NCBI GenBank assembly: GCA_964451785.1 | Contig: CAYVJG010000004.1 | Coordinates: forward strand, 48,116 to 112,115 | DNA length: 64,000 nt | Origin: JAJYSO01 sp964451785 | GTDB taxonomy: Bacteria; Bacteroidota; Bacteroidia; Flavobacteriales; Flavobacteriaceae | Reading direction: 5' to 3' | Shown here: positions 26,821 through 36,163 of the stretch, piece by piece | Layout of the letters: every line of letters begins with the position of its first letter | Position numbering within the stretch: the stretch's first letter is position 1 | Position numbers and translations under genes: made by a program | The notes under the pieces: generated by a model | Databases searched by the model: none | What the model was told of the DNA's origin: nothing | The model's input: the letters and a program-made list of their open reading frames with translations, nothing else

Positions 26821-27525
26821 TTAGCAGCTTATAGCCTGCCACAACTTGTCATCATTAGGAACCGGAGCAGTAATGCTTAGCGGTTCTTTTTTTACGGGGT
26901 GGAATAAGCTGAGCTGACGCGCATGCAAGCTGATGCCGCCATCGGGGTTACTGCGTGCAAAACCGTATTTTAAATCCCCTTTTATCGGGCAACCAATAGC
27001 TGCTAGTTGACATCTGATTTGGTGATGACGACCGGTTTCTAATTTAATTTCTAAAAGATAATAATTGGTAAGCTGCTGAATAACTTTATAGTGAAGAATG
27101 GCTTTTTTAGCCCCTTCAGTGGGCTTAATATGTGCGTAAGATTTATTGTTTTTAGGGCGACGTAATAAATAATGTACTAAGGTGTCTGCTTGCTTTGGCG
27201 GTGCTTTTTTGACTAAAGCCCAATAGATTTTTTCGGTTTGATGAGCCGCAAAAAGCTTGTTGAGTCGCGGTAAAGCTTTAGAGGTTTTAGCAAATAATAC
27301 TACGCCACTGGTCGGGCGGTCTAAGCGATGAACAACCCCTAAATACACCTTGCCCGGCTTGTTGTATTTTTCTTTTAAATAAGCTTTGACGAGTTCACTT
27401 AAAGGCGCATCCCCTGTTTTGTCGCCTTGTACCAAATCTCCACAGCGCTTATTGACTACAATAATGTGATTGTCTTCATATAAAACCTGTAAGTTTTCAA
27501 CTGTTGAATGTGTGTGGTTTGACAT
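26821..27525 (-). CDS. RluA-family RNA pseudouridine synthase
   Basis: A 234-residue RluA-type enzyme with the catalytic motif HRLDRPTSGVVLFAKT near residue 72 (Asp at about 75), LETGRHHQIRCQLAAIG near residue 174, and a C-terminal HARQLSLFHP block. It lacks an N-terminal S4 domain, as in the short RluA/TruC subgroup. It should convert uridine to pseudouridine in rRNA or tRNA, but the site cannot be assigned. It stands alone and diverges from mpl across about 174 bp. Confidence 0.92.
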   Translation of the reverse strand: MSNHTHSTVENLQVLYEDNHIIVVNKRCGDLVQGDKTGDAPLSELVKAYLKEKYNKPGKVYLGVVHRLDRPTSGVVLFAKTSKALPRLNKLFAAHQTEKIYWALVKKAPPKQADTLVHYLLRRPKNNKSYAHIKPTEGAKKAILHYKVIQQLTNYYLLEIKLETGRHHQIRCQLAAIGCPIKGDLKYGFARSNPDGGISLHARQLSLFHPVKKEPLSITAPVPNDDKLWQAISC

Positions 27526-27699
27526 TGCGGTAAGCTTAAATAGATTTGAACGGCGAAGGTATAAAATGCTATTTAGATTTGAAATTTCTTTTTGCAGCCG
27601 AATAGATTACTGACGAATCTCTTGGATTTTTCACCGCTCATTTAAGGATAAATTCAATACCTTAGCGGCTTAATACAGTTCAATTATTTAGCTTAATCT

Positions 27700-29052
27700 A
27701 TGCGTATTCATTTTATAGCAATCGGCGGAAGCGCCATGCATAACTTAGCCTTAGCTCTACATCAAAAAGGAGATCAAGTAACCGGAAGTGACGACACTAT
27801 CTTTGAACCTTCAAAATCACGACTTCAAAACGCAGGATTATTACCTGACGCAGAAGGCTGGTTCCCAGAGCGAATTACAGCTGATCTCGATGCCGTGATT
27901 TTAGGTATGCATGCGCAAAAAGATAACCCTGAACTGTTGAAAGCTCAAGAATTAGGTCTTAAAATCTATTCTTATCCTGAATTTTTATACGAACACAGCA
28001 AATATAAAACGCGCGTTGTAATAGGCGGATCACATGGCAAAACGACCATCACCGCTATGATTTTGCACGTCTTGCATTATCATGATAGAGAGGTTGATTT
28101 TATGGTGGGGGCGCAGCTCGACGGTTTTGATACTATGGTGCATCTCACCGGAAATAATGATTTTATGTTGCTCGAAGGTGATGAGTATTTGACTTCTCCG
28201 ATTGATCGCCGTCCCAAATTCCATTTATACCAACCTAATATCGCCTTGTTGAGCGGTATAGCTTGGGATCATATCAATGTCTTTCCTACCTTCGAAAACT
28301 ATTGCGAGCAGTTTGAACGCTTTACAGAAACCATGACGCACGGTAGCGTGCTCGTGTATAATGGTGAAGATAAAACACTTGAAGAAATTGCTTTAAAAGC
28401 GACTAAACCAACTCGAAAACAGGCTTATTATACGCCTGAATATAGTGTTGAAGACGGCGAAACCTTACTGCAAACGCCTGAAGGTCCAATGCCACTTGAA
28501 ATCTTTGGACGTCACAATTTGAGTAACCTTGCTGGCGCAAAATGGATTTGTCAATTGATGGGAGTCGATGAAGCTGATTTTTACGAGGCTATTGCTTCCT
28601 TTAAGGGCGCTGCTAAACGCTTGCAAAAAATAGCCGAATCTGATAAGACAGTCATCTTTAAAGATTATGCTCACAGTCCATCAAAAGTTAAAGCAACTAC
28701 TCAAGCCGTCAAACAACAATACACAGATAAAAAACTTTTGGCCTGTTTTGAATTGCACACCTATAGCAGCTTGAATGCCGACTTTTTACAGCAATACGCC
28801 TCAACGCTCAACGCTGCCGATGAAGCTGTGATTTTTTATTCGCCTGAAGCGGTGAAAATCAAACGCTTATCACCTATAGATCCACAACAGATTAAAGCAG
28901 CCTTTGGGCACACAAACGCACAGGTTTTTACGGATGCAGCTGATTTTAGAAGCTGGCTGAAAACTCAAAATTTAGACGATAAAGCTGTGTTGTTGATGAG
29001 TAGTGGAAATTATGGAGGTTTAGATTTTTCTGAATTAAGTCGTTGGATTTGA
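27700..29052 (+). CDS. mpl: Murein tripeptide ligase Mpl-type Mur ligase
   Basis: A 450-residue Mur ligase with the N-terminal IHFIAIGGSAMHNLA domain, the ATP-binding GGSHGKTTITAMI at residues 108-120, the central EGDEYLTSPID block near residue 157 and DYAHSPSKV near residue 325. Mpl ligates recycled L-Ala-gamma-D-Glu-meso-Dap onto UDP-MurNAc. The closest alternative is MurC, but the first domain (IGGSAMHNLAL) and the length match Mpl. It opens a unit mpl-radC-tilS-dsbD-like with 43-, 2- and -4-bp junctions. Confidence 0.9.
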   Translation: MRIHFIAIGGSAMHNLALALHQKGDQVTGSDDTIFEPSKSRLQNAGLLPDAEGWFPERITADLDAVILGMHAQKDNPELLKAQELGLKIYSYPEFLYEHSKYKTRVVIGGSHGKTTITAMILHVLHYHDREVDFMVGAQLDGFDTMVHLTGNNDFMLLEGDEYLTSPIDRRPKFHLYQPNIALLSGIAWDHINVFPTFENYCEQFERFTETMTHGSVLVYNGEDKTLEEIALKATKPTRKQAYYTPEYSVEDGETLLQTPEGPMPLEIFGRHNLSNLAGAKWICQLMGVDEADFYEAIASFKGAAKRLQKIAESDKTVIFKDYAHSPSKVKATTQAVKQQYTDKKLLACFELHTYSSLNADFLQQYASTLNAADEAVIFYSPEAVKIKRLSPIDPQQIKAAFGHTNAQVFTDAADFRSWLKTQNLDDKAVLLMSSGNYGGLDFSELSRWI

Positions 29053-29095
29053 TTAACTTAGTGGGATAAAGCTGTTTTTAAACCGATTTTGTCCT

Positions 29096-29788
29096 ATGGA
29101 AAATACCTCGCACTCCATTAAAGCCTGGGCGGAAAGCGACCGCCCACGTGAAAAACTAATGCTCAAAGGGAAAGCTGCTCTGAGTGACGCTGAACTTATC
29201 GCTATATTGATAGGTTCTGGTAATCGCACCGAGAGCGCCGTTGAACTCTCAAAACGCATTTTAGCTGAATCGAGCCATAAACTCAATGAATTGGGGCGCT
29301 TGTCAGTAAACCGCTTGATGAAATTTAAAGGCATAGGTGAGGCAAAGGCTATTTCTATTGTAGCAGCGTTAGAACTCGGTCGCCGACGTAGAGGTGAAGA
29401 AGCCCTCCAGCGGTCTAAAATAACTTCTAGCCAATCGGCCTTTGAAATCTTACAGCCGATTATAGCCGATTTAAATCACGAAGAATTCTGGATTTTATAC
29501 CTCAATAATTCCAATAAAGTTATACGAAAGCAGCAATTGAGTAAGGGTGGAATTACCGGAACATTAGTTGATGTGCGATTGACTTACAAAATGGCGCTCG
29601 AAATTGGCGCAACTTCCGTAATTTTGGCACATAATCATCCATCAGGAACGCTAAAACCTAGTCTGCCCGATAAAAAATTGACGCACAAGTTAAAAATTGC
29701 CGGCGAAAGCCTGGATATCAAAGTGCTCGATCACCTTATCATTACGCAAAATGCCTACTTTAGCTTTGCTGATGAAGGTATTTTATAA
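29096..29788 (+). CDS. radC: RadC-family JAB-domain protein
   Basis: A 230-residue protein with an N-terminal helix-hairpin-helix-type region (MKFKGIGEAKAISIVAAL near residue 79-96) and a C-terminal JAB1/MPN metalloprotease-like domain with the metal motif HNHPSGTLKPSLPD near residues 179-192. The family is called RadC, but a role in DNA repair is not proven; many copies lie with mobile elements or competence genes. Here it is chromosomal, full length and between mpl and tilS. Confidence 0.93.
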   Translation: MENTSHSIKAWAESDRPREKLMLKGKAALSDAELIAILIGSGNRTESAVELSKRILAESSHKLNELGRLSVNRLMKFKGIGEAKAISIVAALELGRRRRGEEALQRSKITSSQSAFEILQPIIADLNHEEFWILYLNNSNKVIRKQQLSKGGITGTLVDVRLTYKMALEIGATSVILAHNHPSGTLKPSLPDKKLTHKLKIAGESLDIKVLDHLIITQNAYFSFADEGIL

Positions 29789-29790
29789 GC

Positions 29791-31101
29791 ATGTTACAGC
29801 ACCAATTTCACCACCTCATTCAAACTGAGTTTTCCTTTTTAAAACACCAAAACTTCACCATAGCCATTAGTGGTGGCATTGACAGTGTGGTTTTAGCATA
29901 TTTATGTAAACAAGAAAACCTGAAGTTTAGTTTAGCACATTGCAATTTTCACTTGCGCGCTGAAGAAAGCGATGCTGATCAAGCCTTTGTTGAAAGCTTG
30001 GCAAAGCAGTTGAGTGTGCCTTGTTTTGTAAAACATTTTGATACTAAAAGTTTAGTCAAAAATGACGCGCAGTCTATTCAACTCATCGCGAGAGAGATTC
30101 GCTATAAATGGTTTGAAGAATTGTGTAAAAACGAGCAAATAAAGCACATTTTAGTAGCTCATCATTTAAATGATAGGGCAGAAACCTTCTTTATCAACTT
30201 ATTGCGCGGTACAGGATTGAGTGGGTTGAGCGGTATCCCGGTGCGGAATGGCCGTATAGTGCGCCCGCTGTTAGATTTTTCAAGAGCGGAAATCAGAAAT
30301 TTTGCTAAAGAGCATCACATTCAATGGCGGGAAGATTGTTCAAACGCCACAGATCACTATTTGCGCAATCGCATTCGTCATCATATGATACCTTTTTTGG
30401 AAAATGAAAATGCCGATTTTTTGACAAAATTCAAATTGACACAACGCAATTTACAAGATTCAGAAGTGCTTTTAGTTGATTATATCGAGCGTTTAAAAGA
30501 AGAATTATGGATTGAAAAAAGCGATTATGTCGAAATTTCAATCGAAAAATTACAAGAAAAACCACATTTTGAGTCCATTTTGTATCATCTTCTTAAAGAT
30601 TATGGATTTACCGCTTGGGATGATATTGTAGACTTGCTAACAGCTCAACCTGGAAAACAGGTGTTGGCTACAAACTATCGCTTGCTCAAGGATAGAGCTA
30701 CTTTGCTCTTGAAAAGGGTAAATCCTATAGAAAAAATAGAGTTTGAAATAGGTCAAGACGAAAAAGAAGTAGAATTTTCACAAGGGAAACTAATTTGTGA
30801 AAATATCACAAAAATAAGGAGTTATGACAAACAGATAGCTTATCTTTCGGCTTCAAAATTGGCATTTCCTTTAAAGCTTCGTCACTGGAAACCCGGCGAT
30901 GCATTTCAACCTTTCGGGATGACCGGTCGCAAAAAAGTAAGTGATTTTTTACGCGATGAAAAAGTGTCGCTTTTTGATAAAGAAAACACTTGGGTCTTAG
31001 TTTCCGGAAATCAAATTGTATGGGTTGTGGGGCATCGTATAGATCATAACTTTAAAGTGGATGACCAATCTAACATCTTAAAAATTGAATGGATAAAATG
31101 A
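29791..31101 (+). CDS. tilS: tRNA(Ile)-lysidine synthetase
   Basis: TilS adds lysine to C34 of tRNA-Ile(CAU), changing its decoding from AUG to AUA, and is essential. The 436-residue protein has the PP-loop ISGGIDSVVLAYL at residues 25-37, HHLNDRAETFF near residue 126, a central substrate-binding domain, and a C-terminal TilS domain with LRHWKPGDAFQPFGM near residue 366. It starts 2 bp after radC and overlaps the next gene by 4 bases. Confidence 0.95.
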   Translation: MLQHQFHHLIQTEFSFLKHQNFTIAISGGIDSVVLAYLCKQENLKFSLAHCNFHLRAEESDADQAFVESLAKQLSVPCFVKHFDTKSLVKNDAQSIQLIAREIRYKWFEELCKNEQIKHILVAHHLNDRAETFFINLLRGTGLSGLSGIPVRNGRIVRPLLDFSRAEIRNFAKEHHIQWREDCSNATDHYLRNRIRHHMIPFLENENADFLTKFKLTQRNLQDSEVLLVDYIERLKEELWIEKSDYVEISIEKLQEKPHFESILYHLLKDYGFTAWDDIVDLLTAQPGKQVLATNYRLLKDRATLLLKRVNPIEKIEFEIGQDEKEVEFSQGKLICENITKIRSYDKQIAYLSASKLAFPLKLRHWKPGDAFQPFGMTGRKKVSDFLRDEKVSLFDKENTWVLVSGNQIVWVVGHRIDHNFKVDDQSNILKIEWIK

Positions 31102-33683
31102 AACAACTCTTAACCTTTATTGTTGCTCTTTTTACATTAACTACTTTTTCTGCTCACGCGCAATTTCCGGGAATGGGAACTATGCAAAGTCCTGTAAAAT
31201 GGACAGGTGCCGTCGAACAAACAGCAGACGGCAGTTATAAACTCATCTTTAAAGCGGATATCAAAGATGGCTGGCATGTGTTTTCACAATTTACGCCAGA
31301 GGGAGGTTCTCTGCCTTTGCAAATTAAATACCTCGACGATGGAAAAGGCTATCAAACACAAGGGAAAACTCAAGAAAGCGAAACACATAGGCAGTTTAAT
31401 GAGGTGTTTGGTGTAGATGAAATCATTTTTGAAAATGAAGCTGTTTTAACACAACCAATTACTGTAACCAATCCTGATCTAAGTTACGTAAAAGCTCAGC
31501 TTAACTATCAGGTCTGTAAAGAGTCATGTATCAATGAAGAGTATTATATCGTTTTTGATTTAAAGAAAAAAGAAGCACAACTCTTTACCAATTATGATGA
31601 GTTTATGGCTTATGGTGATGCGCCTAAAAGCGAAACGCCTGAAGCAGATCCTGTCACTGAGGAAGCTAATTCTCCTGTGTCAAATTTTGGATTTGGCAGT
31701 TCACAACCTTCGGGAACTATCAATCCTGTAAAATGGACTGGAGCTGTAAAAGCTGAGGCTGACGGAAGCTATGATTTGATTTTTAAAGCAGACATCCAAG
31801 ACGGCTGGCACATTTTTTCACAGTTTACTGCTGAAGGTGGTTCACTGCCATTACAAATAAAATATTTAGAAGCCGATAAGGCTTATACAACTAACGGAAA
31901 AACTGAAGAAAGCGAAACCCATACACAGTTTAATGAGGTGTTTGGGGTAGATGAAACAATCTTTGAAGAGCAGGCTATCTTAACCCAAAATATCACGCCA
32001 AATACAGATGATTTGCGCTATATCAAAGCGCAACTCAATTATCAAGTCTGTAAAGAATCGTGTATCAACGAAGAGTATTACGTGGTTTTTGATCTAGAGA
32101 AAGAAGAAGCTATATTCTTTTCTAACTACGATGAGTTTATGGCTTATGGTAGTAGTGATGCCGCTGCAACTCAAGTTGAAAAATCAGATCAAAAAACAGC
32201 TGTTACAGATGGAAATGCTGACACCGATTCAACTTCATCAGCTTCAAATCGCAGTTTGTGGACGGTATTTCTGTTAGCCTTCTTATGGGGATTTGCAGCT
32301 TTGTTGACGCCTTGTGTTTTTCCGATGATTCCGATGACAGTGAGCTTCTTTATCAAGCAAAGTAAAACCAAAGCTCTAGGACGTCGCAACGCTATTTTAT
32401 ACAGCTTGTTTATCATTATTATTTATGTGTTGTTAGGCACCTTAGTGACCGCTATTTTTGGCGCCGATTCACTCAATGCTTTGTCAACTAACGTAACCTT
32501 TAATATTGTTTTCTTTTTGATATTGGTTGTTTTTGCAGCTTCATTTCTCGGTGCATTTGAAATCGTTTTGCCGAGTTCTTGGGCCAACAAAGTAGACCGT
32601 CAGGCGGATAGAGGTGGTATTATTGGTATTTTCTTTATGGCTCTAGCTTTGGCTATTGTGTCGTTTAGTTGTACAGGACCAATTATCGGCACCTTACTCG
32701 TACAAGCTTCATCACAAGGTGGATTAGCACCGGTGATTGGGATGCTAGGTTTCTCAATTGCCTTGGCTATTCCATTTGGCTTATTTGCACTTTTTCCAGG
32801 ATGGATGAACTCATTGCCTAAATCCGGTGGCTGGTTGAATGCTGTAAAAGTTGTTTTGGGATTACTCGAATTGGCTTTTGCATTTAAATTCTTATCAAAT
32901 GCAGATTTAGTAACACAATCTCATTTGTTGCCGCGCGAAATATTCTTGTCTATTTGGATAGCTATTTTTGGAGTGATGGCGATGTACCTCTTTGGGAAAA
33001 TCCAATTGCCACACGATAGTAAAATCGAAAAAATAGGCGTAGGCCGATTGGGGTTAGGACTGGTTGTATTGAGTTTTACAATCTATTTAATTCCTGGTTT
33101 ATGGGGGGCGCCACTAAAACTCATCAGCGGTTTCCCGCCGCCGATGATTTATAGCGAATCACCTGATGGCGTAGGCTATTCAAAAATGCCAAGCATAGCC
33201 TATGGAGCTGCGCAATCAGCTTACCCTGAAGGCGCCGAGCCGGGGCCTCATGATATTATGGCTTTTAAAGATTACGACCAAGGTATAGCTTATGCCCAAA
33301 AAGTAGGTAAACCTGTCTTACTTGATTTTACAGGTATGGCTTGTGTAAACTGTCGCAAAATGGAAGAACGCGTATGGAGTCAGCCTGAAGTGTTATCAAT
33401 TTTGAAAAATGAGGTCGTACTGATTTCGCTTTATGTGGATGTGAAAGAAGAATTGCCTAAAGATGAACAGTATACCAGTAAAACTACAGGAAAACGCATT
33501 ACTACAGTGGGTGAAAAATGGAGTGATTTTCAAATAGAACGCTATCAAGTGAATGCACAACCTTATTACGTTTTGATCTCTCCTGAAACCGAAGAAAATT
33601 TAGAAAAAGCCGTTGGCTATTTGCCCGACGCCCAAGCGTATAAAGCTTGGCTGGAAAGCGGTATTGCTAACTATAAAAAATAG
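31098..33683 (+). CDS. DsbD-like thiol:disulfide transporter with duplicated N-terminal domain
   Basis: DsbD-type proteins carry electrons from cytoplasmic thioredoxin to periplasmic thiols. I use the ATG at 31098, which overlaps the tilS stop (ATGA) and gives a clean signal peptide (LLTFIVALFTLTTFSAHAQ), 861 residues in all. Order: signal (1-22), periplasmic DsbD alpha-type domain (about 31-174), a second copy (about 209-351), an eight-helix membrane domain (about 387-690) with TPCVFPMIPMTVSFF and SFSCTGPIIGT, and a C-terminal thioredoxin domain with CVNC. Each alpha copy keeps the Cys pair in CKESCINEEYY. Most family members have one alpha domain; by eye the two copies are about three quarters identical. 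Confidence 0.93.
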   Translation: MKQLLTFIVALFTLTTFSAHAQFPGMGTMQSPVKWTGAVEQTADGSYKLIFKADIKDGWHVFSQFTPEGGSLPLQIKYLDDGKGYQTQGKTQESETHRQFNEVFGVDEIIFENEAVLTQPITVTNPDLSYVKAQLNYQVCKESCINEEYYIVFDLKKKEAQLFTNYDEFMAYGDAPKSETPEADPVTEEANSPVSNFGFGSSQPSGTINPVKWTGAVKAEADGSYDLIFKADIQDGWHIFSQFTAEGGSLPLQIKYLEADKAYTTNGKTEESETHTQFNEVFGVDETIFEEQAILTQNITPNTDDLRYIKAQLNYQVCKESCINEEYYVVFDLEKEEAIFFSNYDEFMAYGSSDAAATQVEKSDQKTAVTDGNADTDSTSSASNRSLWTVFLLAFLWGFAALLTPCVFPMIPMTVSFFIKQSKTKALGRRNAILYSLFIIIIYVLLGTLVTAIFGADSLNALSTNVTFNIVFFLILVVFAASFLGAFEIVLPSSWANKVDRQADRGGIIGIFFMALALAIVSFSCTGPIIGTLLVQASSQGGLAPVIGMLGFSIALAIPFGLFALFPGWMNSLPKSGGWLNAVKVVLGLLELAFAFKFLSNADLVTQSHLLPREIFLSIWIAIFGVMAMYLFGKIQLPHDSKIEKIGVGRLGLGLVVLSFTIYLIPGLWGAPLKLISGFPPPMIYSESPDGVGYSKMPSIAYGAAQSAYPEGAEPGPHDIMAFKDYDQGIAYAQKVGKPVLLDFTGMACVNCRKMEERVWSQPEVLSILKNEVVLISLYVDVKEELPKDEQYTSKTTGKRITTVGEKWSDFQIERYQVNAQPYYVLISPETEENLEKAVGYLPDAQAYKAWLESGIANYKK

Positions 33684-33706
33684 TTTAAACAATTCTAGAA
33701 ACTAGT

Positions 33707-33742
33707 AAATCCCTCATTTTATTCTGAAATGGGGGATTTTGT
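33707..33742 (+). terminator. Intrinsic terminator of mpl-radC-tilS-dsbD unit
   Basis: A 13-bp stem (33707-33719 against 33727-33739, with one G-T wobble) with a 7-base loop ends in a short T-run. It lies 24 bp after the dsbD-like stop codon. Confidence 0.7.
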
Positions 33743-33802
33743 TTACCCTTAAATTTCTGTAAATACAAGTTTGATAAAAAGACACAAGACTAATCTTTTG
33801 GC

Positions 33803-33810
33803 TATCTTTG
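33803..33810 (+). promoter_or_regulatory. Putative -7 box of cvfB promoter
   Basis: TATCTTTG is an exact TAnnTTTG match 19 bases before the ATG of the S1-domain gene. The -33 region is not clear. Confidence 0.45.
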
Positions 33811-33829
33811 CAGCCTAAATGTGATTTTT

Positions 33830-34666
33830 ATGTTTGACTTAGGACAATACCAAACCCTTACCATTGGACGCCAAGCGCCTCCCGGACTTTACCTGTCTAA
33901 CCAAGAAGGCGATGAGGTATTGTTGCCTAATAAATATATCCCGGAAACATTTGAATTTGGTCAAACCATCGATGTGTTTGTGTATCTAGATCATCAAGAA
34001 CGCCCGGTAGCGACAACCTTAAAACCCTACATCAAGCTAGACGAGTTTGCGCGCTTGCGTTGCGAAGAAGTGTCTAAAATAGGTGCTTTTTTAGATTGGG
34101 GATTAGAAAAACAGTTGTTTGTGCCTTTTAAAGAACAAGCTTATCCGATGCAAAAGGGCGACTGGTATTTGGTGTTCTGCTATATTGATGAGCAAACACA
34201 GCGATTAGTAGCTTCTAGTAAGGTGAATCATTATTTAGACAATTCAGAAATTACGGTTGAGCCTTTTGAAGAAGTGGATTTGATGGTGACGAATCGCACA
34301 GAAATCGGATTTAATGTGATTATTAACGGCTTGCACTTAGGCTTAGTTTATCACGACGATGTTTTTCAAGATTTACAAACAGGTGATCAACTCAAAGGTT
34401 GGATTACAAAAGTGCGAAAGGATAATAAAATAGATGTGACCTTACAGCGCCCGGGTTACCGCAGTATTGAACCTAACGCCGATAAAATAATGCATGAGCT
34501 TGCGCTTAATGACGGCTTTTTGGCTTTACATGACAAGTCAACACCTGAGGCTATTCAAGAAGCTGTGCAGATGAGTAAAAAAAGCTTTAAACGCGCAGTG
34601 GGTAAATTGTATAAAAAACACCTGATTACTATTGAACCTAATAAAGGCATTTCTTTACGCCGTTAA
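33830..34666 (+). CDS. cvfB: CvfB-like S1 RNA-binding protein
   Basis: A 278-residue protein made of S1-type OB folds in the CvfB arrangement (YLSNQEGDEVLLPNKYIP, VSKIGAFLDWGLEKQLFVPF, FNVIINGLHLGLVYHDDVF) and a C-terminal winged helix (FKRAVGKLYKKHLITI). The Staphylococcus CvfB affects virulence gene expression and binds RNA; the role in Bacteroidota is unstudied. I use ATG 33830 and not the GTG at 33821, because the family begins directly with the first S1 strand. The last four bases overlap the convergent secreted-protein gene. Confidence 0.85.
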   Translation: MFDLGQYQTLTIGRQAPPGLYLSNQEGDEVLLPNKYIPETFEFGQTIDVFVYLDHQERPVATTLKPYIKLDEFARLRCEEVSKIGAFLDWGLEKQLFVPFKEQAYPMQKGDWYLVFCYIDEQTQRLVASSKVNHYLDNSEITVEPFEEVDLMVTNRTEIGFNVIINGLHLGLVYHDDVFQDLQTGDQLKGWITKVRKDNKIDVTLQRPGYRSIEPNADKIMHELALNDGFLALHDKSTPEAIQEAVQMSKKSFKRAVGKLYKKHLITIEPNKGISLRR

Positions 34667-35247
34667 TAACGGTAGCCTCTAAATCCGTAATGAAACCCAT
34701 TGCGGTTGTATGGGCTGCGAAAAGGCAAATTGTAATAGCCATAAGGCGAGTAATACGGATTGATAAAAGGCTGGCTAACATCTTCATAAGCTTCGTTGCG
34801 AATGCCACCATCAGGAGTGCGCTTGCCGTAAAAGTTAATATCATTACTCGTACGGCCCCAGGGAGTATTAGTTTGATTAATCTGCATCAAAGATTTGATT
34901 TGCTTTTGCTGGCGGGCTAAAAAATCGTTGTCACCTATTTTTGATTGACGAAAGCGTTCTCTAGCCTTAGCTAAAGCCAAAATGTTTATGTTGTCTGGTT
35001 GACCGTCGATATTATGTAAAGAAATACTCGTCAGATCTATAGGTAAACTATAGCGTCTGGCATCAAAAGGACTCAACTCTTGAGATGAAAAAGTACTACT
35101 TAAAGTAAAGTATGATTTAGCCATTGACAAGTTAGCCTCCTCGTTTTCACGCGGAATGAATTTATGTGAATGTTGAATATCTGATTCCTGTCCGTACATC
35201 CACAGACTAAAAAATAAACCGAAACAACATAAAACAAACTTCTTCAT
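34663..35247 (-). CDS. Secreted protein with Tyr/Gly-rich tail
   Basis: A 194-residue protein with a Sec signal (KKFVLCCFGLFFSLWMYGQ, cut near residue 20). The middle is polar. The last 45 residues are rich in Tyr, Pro, Asn, Gly and Phe (NPYYSPYGYYNLPF, then YNRNGFHYGFRGYRY). I recognise no domain. Low-complexity aromatic tails of this kind occur in surface and outer membrane-associated proteins of the group. It converges with cvfB (4-base overlap) and is 67 bp downstream of the SanA-like gene on the same strand. Confidence 0.65.
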   Translation of the reverse strand: MKKFVLCCFGLFFSLWMYGQESDIQHSHKFIPRENEEANLSMAKSYFTLSSTFSSQELSPFDARRYSLPIDLTSISLHNIDGQPDNINILALAKARERFRQSKIGDNDFLARQQKQIKSLMQINQTNTPWGRTSNDINFYGKRTPDGGIRNEAYEDVSQPFINPYYSPYGYYNLPFRSPYNRNGFHYGFRGYRY

Positions 35248-35314
35248 AGGTTCATATTTAGCAAAAAGCGTGCTAGGTTATGCTTCAAAAATACACTTTT
35301 TTGGGCTATAAGTG

Positions 35315-35998
35315 TTAAATTTCTAAACTATCTATGTCGGGATAAGCTTGTTCAAGGCTATCTTTTTTTATCCCGATGTGTATGGGTTTTCCGAGGTATT
35401 TGGGCTGCACATCAAAAAGTACGTCAAAGTAAGCTTTTGTTTTAGCGAGGTATTCACGCAAATGTACGGCTAAGCCATCAGCTGGGTCTTGTGCGTTATA
35501 AGCAATGGGGTGCATGCCGTGTTTTACGGCTAAATAAATGGCGCGTATATTGTGGAATTTCTGAGAAATGATGGTGATGCTGTCTTGCCCGAAAACCAAT
35601 TTAGCACGAACCACCGAATCTAAAGTGCGAAATCCGGCGTAGTCTAATACAATTTTATCTAAGGGAATACCGCGTTTGAGTAAAGCTACTTTGATGTCAT
35701 GGGGTTCGTTATAATAGCGCTTACCATTGTCTCCACTGACTAGAATATAATCGATTTTTCCGGCATTAAACAAACGCACTGTAGCTTCTATTCGGTATTT
35801 AAAATACGGATTAATGCCCCCGCCAACTTGATATTTTGAAGTGCCTAAAATTAAGCCTACCTTATTTTTAGGAATCTGAGCTAATGATGAATAGGTTTTC
35901 CCTTCGGCATAGCTGCGCACTTCAATATTGGTAAATACCACCACTAGTAGTGGAAGAAGTACAAATGCAGCAACTATAATACCGATTTTCTTTTTCAT
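35315..35998 (-). CDS. SanA/ElyC/YdcF-family membrane protein (DUF218)
   Basis: A 227-residue protein with an N-terminal membrane anchor (residues 5-24) and a DUF218 domain: VGLILGTSKYQVGGGINPYF near residue 48, YILVSGDNGKRYYNEP near residue 83 and TIISQKFHNIRAIYLA near residue 145. In E. coli SanA acts on envelope permeability to vancomycin at high temperature. The biochemical activity of the family is unknown. Confidence 0.88.
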   Translation of the reverse strand: MKKKIGIIVAAFVLLPLLVVVFTNIEVRSYAEGKTYSSLAQIPKNKVGLILGTSKYQVGGGINPYFKYRIEATVRLFNAGKIDYILVSGDNGKRYYNEPHDIKVALLKRGIPLDKIVLDYAGFRTLDSVVRAKLVFGQDSITIISQKFHNIRAIYLAVKHGMHPIAYNAQDPADGLAVHLREYLAKTKAYFDVLFDVQPKYLGKPIHIGIKKDSLEQAYPDIDSLEI

Positions 35999-36163
35999 AA
36001 GTCTTAATCAGACTACGAGTTTACACAAAAAAAGATAGTTTTTTAGGCTTTTGAAGTGTTAATTGTAAATTTTCAACGTATTAAATTTATAGCCGAGGGT
36101 TTTGACTGCCGACTGAGCATATCTCCAACCGTTTTGACAATTTAATTGGTAAATGTGATTGTC

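Noticed and set aside
29145..29155. CACGTGAAAAA, resembling half of a parS site
   Set aside because: Only one half-site matches TGTTTCACGTGAAACA, and it lies inside radC. A similar half-site near position 90 is also incomplete.
29096..29788. RadC as a marker of a mobile or anti-phage island
   Set aside because: It is embedded in a tight housekeeping unit with mpl and tilS, with no mobility genes around it.
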